56,166 bases of DNA from an uncultured Bacillota bacterium (GTDB taxonomy: Bacteria; Bacillota; Clostridia; Oscillospirales; Oscillospiraceae). The DNA lies in NCBI GenBank assembly GCA_947383275.1, contig CANDCW010000008.1, positions 1-56,166 on the forward strand, read 5' to 3'. A model generated the notes under the pieces. It had not been told where the DNA came from, did no database searches, and worked only from the letters and a program-made list of their open reading frames with translations. Shown here in pieces: positions 8,241 through 16,210 of this stretch. The first letter of the stretch is position 1. Every line of letters begins with the position of its first letter. Position numbers and translations under genes: made by a program.

Positions 8241-8288
8241 GAAGCAACAGACGCTTAGCGTTCGTTTGACGATTAGGAGTGTTGCTTC
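8241..8288 (+). promoter_or_regulatory. Inverted repeat enclosing the ribosome site of the SSB-like gene
   Basis: A perfect 9-bp inverted repeat, GAAGCAACA (8241-8249) and TGTTGCTTC (8280-8288), ends one base before the ATG at 8290. Between the arms lie a second small dyad (ACGCT-T-AGCGT, 8251-8261) and the only ribosome binding sequence, TAGGAG (8273-8278). Folding would enclose the ribosome site in the loop. A translational control element, possibly autogenous, is inference. Confidence 0.4.
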
Positions 8289-8289
8289 T

Positions 8290-8907
8290 ATGCAGACCAA
8301 CAACAACAAAATTTTTCTCCGGGGGCGGCTGGCCGGCCCTCCCGCGCTCTCCCATGTGAATCACGGTGTGGAGTACCTGCTGCTCCCGCTGACGGTATGC
8401 CGCCTGTCTGGCGCGGAGGATACCCTCCATGTCATCGCCTCCCGGCAGCAGCTGGACGCTCTGCCCCCTCTGGGCGAGGGCAGCCCCCTCGCCGTCTGGG
8501 GCGAGGTGCGCACCTTTAACAACCGCAGCGGCGTGGGCAGTAGGCTGGTGGTCAGCGTCTTTGCCAAAGAGCTGGCCCAGGAGGAGGGAGAGGACGAAAA
8601 CCATCTGGAGCTGTCCGGAACCCTATGCAAGCCGCCCATCCTCCGCACGACCCCCCTGGGCCGCACCATCTGCGACATGATTCTAGCCGCAAACCGCCGC
8701 TATGGCCGGGCCGACTACCTGCCCTGCATTGCCTGGGGCAGTCTGGCCTACCGCTGCGGCGCCATGGAGGTGGGCGACTGCCTAGCCTTGGAAGGGCGGC
8801 TGCAAAGCCGGGTATACACCAAGGAGATCGATGGCCGGACTCAGGAGCGCACCGCGTTTGAAGTGTCCATTATGTCGCTGTCTGACGCGGACGAACAGGA
8901 CGCATGA
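8290..8907 (+). CDS. Single-stranded DNA-binding-like protein with two OB folds
   Basis: 205 residues from ATG 8290, chosen because TAGGAG lies 11 bases upstream; an in-frame TTG at 8266 has no ribosome site. The sequence reads as two consecutive OB-fold units. Residues about 5-100 contain KIFLRGRLAGPP and VWGEVRTFNN. Residues about 108-200 contain the SSB-like block LELSGTLCKPPILRTTPLGR, then ICDMILAANRRYGRADYLPC and a GDCLALEGRLQSR turn. Typical bacterial SSB has one OB fold plus an acidic DDDIPF-like tail; here the tail is short (DADEQDA) and that motif is absent. It is thus an accessory SSB-like protein rather than the replicative SSB. No partner gene is adjacent. Confidence 0.75.
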   Translation: MQTNNNKIFLRGRLAGPPALSHVNHGVEYLLLPLTVCRLSGAEDTLHVIASRQQLDALPPLGEGSPLAVWGEVRTFNNRSGVGSRLVVSVFAKELAQEEGEDENHLELSGTLCKPPILRTTPLGRTICDMILAANRRYGRADYLPCIAWGSLAYRCGAMEVGDCLALEGRLQSRVYTKEIDGRTQERTAFEVSIMSLSDADEQDA

Positions 8908-9015
8908 ACCGGTTTTTCAGCAGCGCCCGCCTACATAACGGGATTATTTTGCTCGCATAATTTCCCTGAAACGGAAAAACAATAGGGATACACCCATTTT
9001 AAAGGAGGTATCCCC

Positions 9016-10329
9016 ATGAAACGCAGCGATTCCCTTCGCCGGGGTCTGGCGCCCCTTCTGGCGCTGGCCCTGGCGTTCTCCCTGGCGCTTCCCGCCTCCG
9101 CCTTCTTCTGGAGCAAAAAGGTGGACGCACCCTATGTGGAGGACTTTTCCAAAAACGGACTAATCGGCTCCATCATCGCCTTTGACAAGGAGGACTTTGT
9201 AATTAAAACCAGCAACAAGGCCGTCCTGAATGGCATTACCCTTGACGTCCTGCCCGACCCTGGAGCGGGTGAGCTGTGCATCGGCGGCCAGGCGGTGGCG
9301 GCGGGCTCTTTCGTGGACGCCACCGCCCTGTCCGGACTGCGTTTCCAGAGCGCGCAGTCCCCCACCGTCACCACCACCACGCTGGTGTTCACCCCCTCCT
9401 TCTCCTCCGCCCAGGAGGCCCCCCAGGCCACAGCAACCATCTATCTCCTCGACCAGGAGAACAACCCACCCGTGGCCCGGAATATGGAGCTGACCACCTA
9501 CAAAAACGTGGCCATCACCGGCTACTTCGATGCCATAGACGGCGAGGGAGACGCCCTCACCTTCCGGCTTACCTCCACTCCCGCCCGCGGGGCGGTTGAT
9601 TTGGCGGAGGACGGCCAGTTTGTCTACACCCCCTATGAAAACAAAACCGGTTCCGACTCCTTCACCTATGTGGCCATCGATCCGGCGGGCAACACCTCCC
9701 CCGAGGCCAAGGTATCTCTGCGCATCGACAAGCCCAGCACCAAAGTAACCTATTCCGACCTGAACGGCCACCCCGCCCAGAAAGCCGCCATCCGCCTGGC
9801 GGAGGAAGGGGTCTATGTGGGCCGGTATGTGAACGGCCGCTGCTTCTTTGACCCGGACCAGACCGTCACCCGGGCCCAGTTTCTGACTATGGCCATGTCG
9901 GTGGCCGGACTGGAGGATCTGGAGGGGATCACCCTTACCGGGTTCTCTGATGACGACGCCATTCCTACCTGGGCCAAGGGAGCGGTCTCCGCCGCGCTGA
10001 AAGCGGGGGTAGTCCAGGGCTCCCGGGATGAGAGCGGCGCACCGGTCTTTGGCGCGGAGGACACCATCTCCCGGGCGGAAGCCGCCGTCATGCTGGACAA
10101 TCTGCTGGACATTACAGACGCCCCGGTGGCGGTATTCTCCCCGGACAACGGCCACTGGGCCGCGCAGGCGGCTGCTAATCTGTCCGCCTCCGGAATCATC
10201 CGGGCGGACACTGCCGGGGCCGTCCAGTTGGCGGATACGCTCACCATGGCCGACGCCGCTGTCATGCTGGATGGCGCGCTGGACGTCATGAACGCCCGCA
10301 GCAGGCAGAGCTGGTTGCCCTGGGCCTGA
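9016..10329 (+). CDS. Secreted S-layer-homology protein with a cadherin-like repeat
   Basis: 437 residues. Residues 1-29 form a classical signal peptide (basic start, Leu/Ala core, cleavage near ASAFFW). Residues about 30-145 are a Thr/Ser-rich beta region. Residues about 150-238 form an Ig/cadherin-like repeat (NNPPVARNMELTTYKN … DSFTYVAIDPAGNTSP). Residues about 250-430 contain two or three SLH repeats (TRAQFLTMAMSVAGL; WAKGAVSAALKAGVVQG; ISRAEAAVMLDNLLDI), which normally bind pyruvylated cell-wall polymer. The protein should be exported and held non-covalently on the wall. Strong AAAGGAGG before the ATG. It appears monocistronic. Confidence 0.85.
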   Translation: MKRSDSLRRGLAPLLALALAFSLALPASAFFWSKKVDAPYVEDFSKNGLIGSIIAFDKEDFVIKTSNKAVLNGITLDVLPDPGAGELCIGGQAVAAGSFVDATALSGLRFQSAQSPTVTTTTLVFTPSFSSAQEAPQATATIYLLDQENNPPVARNMELTTYKNVAITGYFDAIDGEGDALTFRLTSTPARGAVDLAEDGQFVYTPYENKTGSDSFTYVAIDPAGNTSPEAKVSLRIDKPSTKVTYSDLNGHPAQKAAIRLAEEGVYVGRYVNGRCFFDPDQTVTRAQFLTMAMSVAGLEDLEGITLTGFSDDDAIPTWAKGAVSAALKAGVVQGSRDESGAPVFGAEDTISRAEAAVMLDNLLDITDAPVAVFSPDNGHWAAQAAANLSASGIIRADTAGAVQLADTLTMADAAVMLDGALDVMNARSRQSWLPWA

Positions 10330-10401
10330 CCACTGCAAAACCGCGTTCAAGCATCCGAACGGGCTTGCCGTCTGTGCATAGCGGGCGGCGAGCCCTTCCC
10401 G

Positions 10402-10432
10402 CTTTCGGGGAAGCGCTCAAGCGGACGCTTTC
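10402..10432 (+). terminator. Possible terminator after the SLH gene
   Basis: An imperfect 9-bp hairpin (GGGGAAGCG … CGCTTTCCC) lies about 75 bases after the SLH stop, followed by TTCGAAATCTT with only a poor T tract. Termination is plausible but weak. Confidence 0.3.
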
Positions 10433-10449
10433 CCTTCGAAATCTTCCAA

Positions 10450-10478
10450 TTTACACATATCTCTTTTTGTGTTATACT
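10450..10478 (+). promoter_or_regulatory. Sigma-A promoter of the DeoR gene
   Basis: TTTACA (10450-10455) and TATACT (10473-10478) with a 17-bp spacer, 34 bases before the DeoR start codon. Confidence 0.8.
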
Positions 10479-10512
10479 GAACGCATCCATTTGACAAAGC
10501 TGAGGAAAACGT

Positions 10513-11277
10513 ATGAAAAGGAATCGTGAAACGCTGATTCTTGAGCTACTTACCGCAGGGCGCAAGTTGGAAGTCTCCACCCTGGCCGAGCGGATTGGCG
10601 TGTCTCAGGTCACCATGCGCAAGGACTTGGATGAGTTGGAGCGCCGGGGGATCATTGTCCGGGAACACGGCTACGCGGTTTTGAGAAGCCCTGACGACAT
10701 TCAAAGCCGCATTGCCTACCACTATGAGGAAAAGCACAAGATCGCTCAGCGGGCGGCAGAGCTGGTGGAAAACGGCGACACCATCATGATCGAAAGCGGG
10801 AGCTGCTGCGCCCTGCTGGCGGATGTGATAGCGGAGCGCCGGAAGGACTTAACCATTATCACCAACAGCGCGTTTATCTCGGCCTATATCCGGGGCAAGT
10901 GCTCCTTTCAGATTATTCTCCTGGGCGGAATCTATCAGCCGGAAGCTCAGGTCATGGTGGGACCTTTGGTGCGGCTTTGCGCGGAGGAGTTCTTTGTCAG
11001 CCATTTTTTCATTGGCGTGGATGGTTACTCAGACCTCACCGGCTTTACCAACCAGGATCACATGCGGGCCCAGGCGGTTCGGGACATGGCCCGCCAGGCG
11101 GAGAAGGTCGTGGTATTAACGGAGAGCGAGAAGTTTGGCCGCCGGGGCGTTGTGCCCCTGAATCTGCCGCAAAAAAATCCGCCCCAGCCCCGGATTGTCG
11201 TAACAAACCGGAGCATTCCCCAGGACGCACTGGCGTCCTTGCGGGAACAGGGGATTCAGGCAATTTTAGCGGAATGA
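10513..11277 (+). CDS. DeoR-family transcriptional regulator
   Basis: 254 residues. The N-terminal helix-turn-helix (about 5-56: LAERIGVSQVTMRKDLDELE) is the DeoR signature. The C-terminal DeoRC sensor domain (about 75-235) has the ISOCOT-like pattern (VENGDTIMIESGSCCALLADV; LTIITNS; GVDG), which usually binds a phosphorylated sugar. These repressors typically control adjoining carbohydrate operons. Here the nearest candidates are the ROK kinase and glycyl radical enzyme transcribed toward it from the other strand and the activase beyond. It has its own promoter and shares a bidirectional terminator with the kinase gene. The regulatory target is inferred from position. Confidence 0.9.
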   Translation: MKRNRETLILELLTAGRKLEVSTLAERIGVSQVTMRKDLDELERRGIIVREHGYAVLRSPDDIQSRIAYHYEEKHKIAQRAAELVENGDTIMIESGSCCALLADVIAERRKDLTIITNSAFISAYIRGKCSFQIILLGGIYQPEAQVMVGPLVRLCAEEFFVSHFFIGVDGYSDLTGFTNQDHMRAQAVRDMARQAEKVVVLTESEKFGRRGVVPLNLPQKNPPQPRIVVTNRSIPQDALASLREQGIQAILAE

Positions 11278-11279
11278 GA

Positions 11280-11331
11280 AAACGTTCAGCCGGCGCAATC
11301 GGAATACAACGATTGCGTCGGCTGAACGTTT
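11280..11331. terminator. Bidirectional hairpin between DeoR and ROK genes
   Basis: A 22-bp stem with one mismatch (11280-11301 with 11310-11331) and an 8-base loop, starting inside A-rich sequence on one side and ending in T's on the other. It lies between convergent genes and can stop both. Confidence 0.85.
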
Positions 11332-11340
11332 CCAGGTCAA

Positions 11341-12255
11341 TCAGAGCCCGCAGCCAGCTGGCTCACTGGGATAGACGCTCAAAAAGCATTGCAGCGCGCC
11401 AATCAGGTTGGCGTCGTTTTGGAATTTGCAGGTGACGATCTCCGCCCGGGGGATCTGATAAGGGCAGTCACTGTACAGCCGGTCCAGGTGCTTTTTGATG
11501 TACTCGATCAAAACAGGCTGGGCGCTGATGCCGCCGCCAATCGCGATCCGCTCCGGATCAAGAATTGTTTGCAGATTAAAAATCTGCACCGCTATTCCCC
11601 TGGTAAATTTGATAAGGCTGTCGATTGCCTCCTTCTCGCCGGCATTCACCGCGTTAAAAACCATCAGGCCGTCCACCGTATCCGGATCAAGCCCTTTTTT
11701 CTCGGCGTACAGCCGGCACAACCGGGGCGTCCCGTTGCGGTTCCCCCACAGATTTTCAAAAGAAGCCCTGCTTTCGGCGTGGGGAATGATATAGGACACC
11801 TCACCGGCGGAAAAATGCCGGCCGCGCAGCAGCTCATGGTTATGAATGATGCCTCCTCCGATCATCGTACCAAAAATCAACACCAGCCCCTCCCGGACTC
11901 CCTTCAGGCTGCCCATTTTTGCCTCCGCCACGGCGGCACACTTAGCGTCATTTTCTATGACGATCCGGACCGGGCAGCGCTCATACAACACATGGCGGAG
12001 GTAAAAGTCATCGTTATAGCGCAAGGCTCCCCCGGTAACGCAGTAGCCGTTTTCCGAATCTATAATGCCCGGCATACAGATTGCCAGGCCGTCCGCAGCC
12101 GGCATACTGTCATAGATTTTGCCGATGGCTTCAATCAGCTCCTCCCTTCCCGATTGCGGCGTGGGAACCTTTCCCCGGGCAAGGATCCCGGCGTTTTCCG
12201 TCATATGAGCGTACTTGATAAACGTCCCCCCAATGTCGATGGCAAGAATATCCAT
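11341..12255 (-). CDS. ROK-family sugar kinase
   Basis: 304 residues with the actin-like ATPase fold of ROK proteins: phosphate-1 motif DIGGTFIKYA at residues 6-15, catalytic-base region with D103 (VIENDAKCAAVAEA), GTMIGGGIIHNHELLRG, and the adenosine motif AIGGGIS near 240. There is no N-terminal DNA-binding domain, so it is an enzyme rather than an XylR/NagC-type repressor. The canonical ROK zinc-binding CxCGxxGC cluster is not evident. It lies 45 bases downstream of the glycyl radical enzyme gene on the same strand, so they are probably co-transcribed. The kinase may phosphorylate the compound that the radical enzyme then breaks, or an early intermediate. Substrate unknown. Confidence 0.88.
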   Translation of the reverse strand: MDILAIDIGGTFIKYAHMTENAGILARGKVPTPQSGREELIEAIGKIYDSMPAADGLAICMPGIIDSENGYCVTGGALRYNDDFYLRHVLYERCPVRIVIENDAKCAAVAEAKMGSLKGVREGLVLIFGTMIGGGIIHNHELLRGRHFSAGEVSYIIPHAESRASFENLWGNRNGTPRLCRLYAEKKGLDPDTVDGLMVFNAVNAGEKEAIDSLIKFTRGIAVQIFNLQTILDPERIAIGGGISAQPVLIEYIKKHLDRLYSDCPYQIPRAEIVTCKFQNDANLIGALQCFLSVYPSEPAGCGL

Positions 12256-12300
12256 ACGCGCCCCCTCCTGACATCTCCCCCGCTTCGCCGGAAGCGAGAA

Positions 12301-14712
12301 CTATAAGCTCTGCTCGGTCCGTCCAATAATATCGTCCTGGGTCGCCTTGCTCAGCACGTTGAAGAACGCGCTGTAACCGGCCACCCGGACAATCAGGTCT
12401 TTGTGCTGCTCGGGGTGTGCCTGGGCGTCCAGCAGCGTCTCCTTGTCCACCACATTGTACTGCACATGGTATCCCTCCAGCCGGTTAAAGAAGGTCCGGA
12501 TAATTGTCTCCAGTTTTTTGGTGTTCTCCTCGTTAGAGAGCATGGCGGGGGTGACCTTCTGGTTCAGCAGAACACCGCCGGTGATCTCATGGGTGGGCAG
12601 CTTAGACACGCTTTTGAACACGGCGGTAGGGCCGTTTTTATCCATGGCGTGAGCGGGAGAACAGCCTTCGGCCAGCGGTTCCTTGGCGTGGCGGCCGTCT
12701 GGCGTAGCCATCGTACCAAAGCCCTGCCCCACATTGGCCGAAATGGAGGAGGTACCGCCATATCGGATGCCGCCAATGGGGCCTCTGCCAAAACGGGTGT
12801 TTGGGTATTTCTTCATTTCGTCCAGGTAGGAGGCATAGGCGTCCACCACCAGCTGATCCGCGTAATCATCATCGTTGCCATACTTGGGGGCGTCGTTGAT
12901 GAGCATTTGACGAATTTCCTCCCCCTCCAGACCGGCGAAGTCGCTGGATAGGGCCTCCATCAGCTGCTCACGGGTCAGCTTCTTCTCCTCAAAGACCAGC
13001 TTCTTAATGGCGGACAAGCTGTCGGCCATGTTGGCGATGCCCACTTGGAGCCCGGAGATGAAATCGTAAACCGCGCCGCCCTCCTTGATCGTCTTGCCCC
13101 GACCCAGGCAGTCCTGGGTCAGGCAGGAGCAGAGGATGTCCGGCACCTCCCGCTCGCTGGCCAGGTCAATGGCGTTTTCAACGGTGACGCTGGCGCGAGT
13201 CAGCTCACGGATGGCCCCGTCCCAAGCGTTCATCAGCTCGTCAAAGGTCTCCATATCCCGGAAATTTCCATAGTCCCTGACAAACCGCTTGCCAGAGGTC
13301 ATATCGATGCCATTGTTCATAACCATCAGCAGAATACGGGGAAAGTTCAGGTAGCTCATGCCCGTACAGCGGTAGCCCCACTTGCCGGGAACCGCCGTCT
13401 CCACGCAGCCGATGGCGGAGTAGCAGTAGGCGTCCTCCTTCTTCACCCCTTTTTCTATAAAGGAGGGGATAATCACCTCGTCATTGTTGAACGCGGGCAT
13501 ACCGGTTCCAAGCTTAAGTACTTCAATCGCCTCGTCCATAAACGCCTGATTCAGGTTTTTATGATACCGCACCGTCAGGTTGGGCTGGGGCAGGCGGGTC
13601 TGTCCCACGGATTTCAGCACCAGAAAGGACAGCTTGTTCACCGCGTCCCTGCCGTCAGCAGTCTGCCCTCCCACGGTAACGTTTTGGTACATAGGGCTTC
13701 CCGCGCTGGAGAAAGTGTGGGCCTGAGAGCGGACCTTGTTGATGGTCAGCGTCTTGATCCACAGGTTGGTCAGCAACTCTACCGCCTGATCCTCCGTCAC
13801 CGTCCCTTTTTCCAAGTCGGAGGCCAGATAGGGGTACGCATACTGGTCAAAACGGCCATAACTCAGGGAATGGCCGTTGGACTCGATCTGTAAAATCAGC
13901 TGGATAAACCAAACCGCCTGCACCGCCTCATGGAAGGTCTCTGCCGGCTCATAGGGGACCTTTTCGCAGATACGCGCAATTTCCAAAAGCTCCGACCTGC
14001 GAGGTTCTGCGGCAAGCAGGGCTTTTTCACGGGCCAGTGCAGCGTAACGGGCGGCAAAGCCCTTCACCGCGTCCAACACAATGAGCACAGCCTTGTAGAA
14101 CTGGTACTTGTCAATAGCGGCGGGGTCGGTGAGGTCCAGCTCCGCCTTGAGCTTCTCCGCCCGCTCCTGATAGCCCCTCAGGCCAACCTCCAGCATGCTG
14201 CCGTAGTCTACCGCCAAATGCGCGTCTCCCGCGTTCAGTTTGCCCTCCATGCCAAAGAAGCCGGTCTCCATATAAACCTGCATTTCATCCGGGATCAGCG
14301 CCTCCCCCCGGGCCCGGAGGTTGTTATTCTCCCAGAAAGGGGCGATGGCACGCAGCTGTTCCTTCGTCTCCTCTGTAATATAAAACACATCGCCGTCTCG
14401 TTTTTCGAACAGATCCAGCTCATCCATGATGAACTTCATGGTGTATTCCGGAAACACCGGCGCCCCCCGGTTGACAGAGGACTGGTTCCCCACCAGAATG
14501 GTCTCGTCCTCAATGTAAATGTCCATCTTTTCCAGGATATTCTTCAGCATAAGGGCGCGTTTCATAACGGGCGGCTGGTTCAGGCTGCCCCTATAGGACT
14601 CAGTTGCCAGAATAGCGCGCTGCGCGTCGATGTAGGGCTTCTGATTCAGAACGCTTTCACGATATGCCTGCATGCGGGGGGTTAAACCCCCAAAGTGCGC
14701 TTTGTTTTCCAT
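12301..14712 (-). CDS. Glycyl radical enzyme of the YbiW/PflF-like group
   Basis: 803 residues, the usual length of glycyl radical enzymes. The thiyl-radical cysteine is C436 with E438 two residues on (SAIGCVETAVPGKWG), and the glycyl radical site is G779 (VRVAGYSAFF) near the C terminus. True pyruvate formate-lyase has adjacent cysteines (C-C); here there is a single Cys followed by V-E, the pattern of dehydratases, decarboxylases and C-O lyases. The VPGKWGYRCTGMS segment recalls E. coli YbiW/PflF as I remember it, rather than glycerol dehydratase or choline lyase. Recent work I recall assigns YbiW to opening of 1,5-anhydroglucitol 6-phosphate; this is a hypothesis here. Near-consensus promoter; activase divergent upstream; ROK kinase downstream. 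Strictly anaerobic function expected. The gene ends with TAG. Confidence 0.88.
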   Translation of the reverse strand: MENKAHFGGLTPRMQAYRESVLNQKPYIDAQRAILATESYRGSLNQPPVMKRALMLKNILEKMDIYIEDETILVGNQSSVNRGAPVFPEYTMKFIMDELDLFEKRDGDVFYITEETKEQLRAIAPFWENNNLRARGEALIPDEMQVYMETGFFGMEGKLNAGDAHLAVDYGSMLEVGLRGYQERAEKLKAELDLTDPAAIDKYQFYKAVLIVLDAVKGFAARYAALAREKALLAAEPRRSELLEIARICEKVPYEPAETFHEAVQAVWFIQLILQIESNGHSLSYGRFDQYAYPYLASDLEKGTVTEDQAVELLTNLWIKTLTINKVRSQAHTFSSAGSPMYQNVTVGGQTADGRDAVNKLSFLVLKSVGQTRLPQPNLTVRYHKNLNQAFMDEAIEVLKLGTGMPAFNNDEVIIPSFIEKGVKKEDAYCYSAIGCVETAVPGKWGYRCTGMSYLNFPRILLMVMNNGIDMTSGKRFVRDYGNFRDMETFDELMNAWDGAIRELTRASVTVENAIDLASEREVPDILCSCLTQDCLGRGKTIKEGGAVYDFISGLQVGIANMADSLSAIKKLVFEEKKLTREQLMEALSSDFAGLEGEEIRQMLINDAPKYGNDDDYADQLVVDAYASYLDEMKKYPNTRFGRGPIGGIRYGGTSSISANVGQGFGTMATPDGRHAKEPLAEGCSPAHAMDKNGPTAVFKSVSKLPTHEITGGVLLNQKVTPAMLSNEENTKKLETIIRTFFNRLEGYHVQYNVVDKETLLDAQAHPEQHKDLIVRVAGYSAFFNVLSKATQDDIIGRTEQSL

Positions 14713-14728
14713 GGTGGGCTCCTTTCAT

Positions 14729-14751
14729 AACGAAAAAATTTCTGAACGAAA
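14729..14751. promoter_or_regulatory. Direct repeat AACGAAA, candidate regulator site
   Basis: AACGAAA occurs at 14729-14735 and 14745-14751, 16 bases apart (TTTCGTT on the minus strand), in the leader between the GRE promoter and its start codon. A dyad (GGAA-ttgcg-TTCC, 14753-14765) follows. DeoR-family repressors often bind repeated TTTC-containing boxes, so this is a candidate operator for the DeoR protein encoded at 10513. Inference. Confidence 0.35.
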
Positions 14752-14777
14752 TGGAATTGCGTTCCGTATGCAGTTTT

Positions 14778-14806
14778 ATTATACTCCAATGCAGGCGCAA
14801 TGTCAA
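14778..14806 (-). promoter_or_regulatory. Consensus promoter of the glycyl radical enzyme gene
   Basis: Minus strand TTGACA (14806-14801), 17-bp spacer, TATAAT (14783-14778). Both hexamers are perfect consensus, so expression is presumably held down by a repressor. Confidence 0.88.
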
Positions 14807-14853
14807 CATTTCCTTCTATCAAAATTATATTTAGTTTCAAATGAAATATTTTC

Positions 14854-14882
14854 TTTACATCCATGGGCGCCTGTGATAATAT
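14854..14882 (+). promoter_or_regulatory. Promoter of the GRE activase gene
   Basis: TTTACA (14854-14859), 17-bp spacer, TAATAT (14877-14882), 50 bases before the activase start. It is divergent from the GRE promoter. A TTTCA-AA-TGAAA dyad lies just upstream (14836-14847). Confidence 0.7.
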
Positions 14883-14932
14883 ATACCGCAGTAAAGGGAC
14901 CGCCCCGTCTCTGATAAGGAGTGTACCGCCTC

Positions 14933-15835
14933 ATGGAACAAAAAGGCATCATATTTAATATTCAGAAGTTCTCCATTCACGACGGCCCCGGCGTGCGCAC
15001 CAACGTGTTTCTAAAAGGCTGTCCGCTGCGCTGCAAATGGTGTTCAAACCCCGAGTCGCAGAGGTATGAGCCCCAGGTCCTATACCACAGCAGTACATGT
15101 GTTCACTGCAAAAAATGCTTGGCTTCCTGTCCGGAGCAGGCAGTTTTTTCAACAGAGGACGGCAAAATTCACATAGATTTTGCTAAATGCACCGGCTGTC
15201 TGACCTGTGTCCGCAGCTGTCCGAAGCGAGCCCTCACCTGTGAAGGCGAGGAGAAAACTGTGGATGAGGTCTACGAGGCCTGCATCCAGGACATGGACTT
15301 CTATGAGGAATCCGGCGGTGGAGTCACAATCTCCGGCGGGGAGGGCATGATGCAGCCGGACTTTGTTGAGGCGCTGCTCTCGCGTTTGAAGGAGAACAGG
15401 ATTCATACCGCAATTGAGACCACCGGATGCGTTCAGCCGGTTGTCTTTCAGCGTCTTGCGCCGAAGTTTGATTTGCTGCTGTTTGACGTGAAGCACTGGG
15501 ATTCCGAAGCTCATAAAGCGGGAACCGGCACAGGGAATGAACTGATCATTCAAAACCTCCGCTGGGGGCATAAGCGGGGCCTGAACATTCTGCCGCGGGT
15601 TCCGGTGATTCCCGGTTTTAACGAAAAAACGGAGGATGCGTTTGGAATTGCCGGCCTGCTGAGCCATATTGGGCTTACCCGAGTCCAGCTGCTTCCGTTT
15701 CACCAGATGGGAGAGCGGAAGTACGAGTTTTTAAACCGGCCCTATGAGCTTACTGGCGTGAACGCCCTGCATCCGGAGGATTTGACCCAGTACCGGCAGA
15801 TTTTCCTGGACCAGGGAATCGACTGCTTTTTTTGA
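14933..15835 (+). CDS. Glycyl radical enzyme activating enzyme (radical SAM)
   Basis: 300 residues from ATG 14933; the AAGGAG at 14916-14921 overlaps an in-frame GTG, so the later ATG is the better start. The radical-SAM cluster motif CxxxCxxC is in GCPLRCKWCSNPES near residue 26. It is followed by two ferredoxin-like 4Fe-4S motifs (CVHCKKCLASCP and CTGCLTCVRSCP), the architecture of activases for non-PFL glycyl radical enzymes. GGGVTISGGEGMMQP is the SAM-binding GGE region. It abstracts a hydrogen from the glycine of the partner enzyme, here surely the one encoded divergently at 12301. Complete and normal in length. Confidence 0.93.
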   Translation: MEQKGIIFNIQKFSIHDGPGVRTNVFLKGCPLRCKWCSNPESQRYEPQVLYHSSTCVHCKKCLASCPEQAVFSTEDGKIHIDFAKCTGCLTCVRSCPKRALTCEGEEKTVDEVYEACIQDMDFYEESGGGVTISGGEGMMQPDFVEALLSRLKENRIHTAIETTGCVQPVVFQRLAPKFDLLLFDVKHWDSEAHKAGTGTGNELIIQNLRWGHKRGLNILPRVPVIPGFNEKTEDAFGIAGLLSHIGLTRVQLLPFHQMGERKYEFLNRPYELTGVNALHPEDLTQYRQIFLDQGIDCFF

Positions 15836-15912
15836 CGCACCACGCTCCGGTTCTGCAATCGCTGCCGGTATCCGGACAGGCCTGCCGTTTATTTCCCTTA
15901 CGGAGAAATCGA

Positions 15913-15953
15913 AAAACCGCCGAAAGCCAAGCTTTCGGCGGTTTTGGTTTTTT
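15913..15953. terminator. Strong bidirectional terminator between activase and rpsU
   Basis: A perfect 15-bp stem (AAAACCGCCGAAAGC / GCTTTCGGCGGTTTT) with a 3-base loop, followed on the plus strand by GGTTTTTT and on the minus strand by a T run. It serves the convergent activase and rpsU genes. Confidence 0.93.
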
Positions 15954-16134
15954 AGTAGAACTTCTTGCGGTTTTTGCGAGCGGCCTCAGACTTCTTGCGG
16001 CGCTTGACGCTGGGGCTCTCGTAGTGCTCACGCTTGCGGACCTCGGCCAGCACTCCGGACTTGGCACAGCTGCGCTTAAAGCGCTTCAGGGCGCTCTCCA
16101 GAGACTCGTTTTCTCTCACACGGACTTCCGACAT
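15952..16134 (-). CDS. rpsU: 30S ribosomal protein S21
   Basis: 60 residues, matching S21: SEVRVRENESLESALKRFKR at the start, then a basic tail ending in ARKNRKKFY. S21 is a small subunit protein that takes part in early initiation. Length and the lysine/arginine-rich C terminus are normal. It is read from a perfect consensus promoter upstream and ends at a strong terminator, so it is probably monocistronic. leuS lies upstream on the same strand and may also read into it. Confidence 0.97.
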   Translation of the reverse strand: MSEVRVRENESLESALKRFKRSCAKSGVLAEVRKREHYESPSVKRRKKSEAARKNRKKFY

Positions 16135-16210
16135 TTATATTTCCCTCCCTCCGCGCGCGGCGGGGTAACTCCCGCTCACGTAGGGCCATTTTTATGGCTT
16201 TAACATTACC

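Noticed and set aside
9160..10350. 396-codon open frame antisense to the SLH gene
   Set aside because: Gly/Arg-rich shadow; the plus-strand gene has a signal peptide, SLH repeats and a good ribosome site.
12301..14712. Annotation of the glycyl radical enzyme as pyruvate formate-lyase
   Set aside because: The active site has a single Cys followed by V-E instead of two adjacent cysteines, and the neighbours (ROK kinase, DeoR, ferredoxin-containing activase) do not fit PFL.
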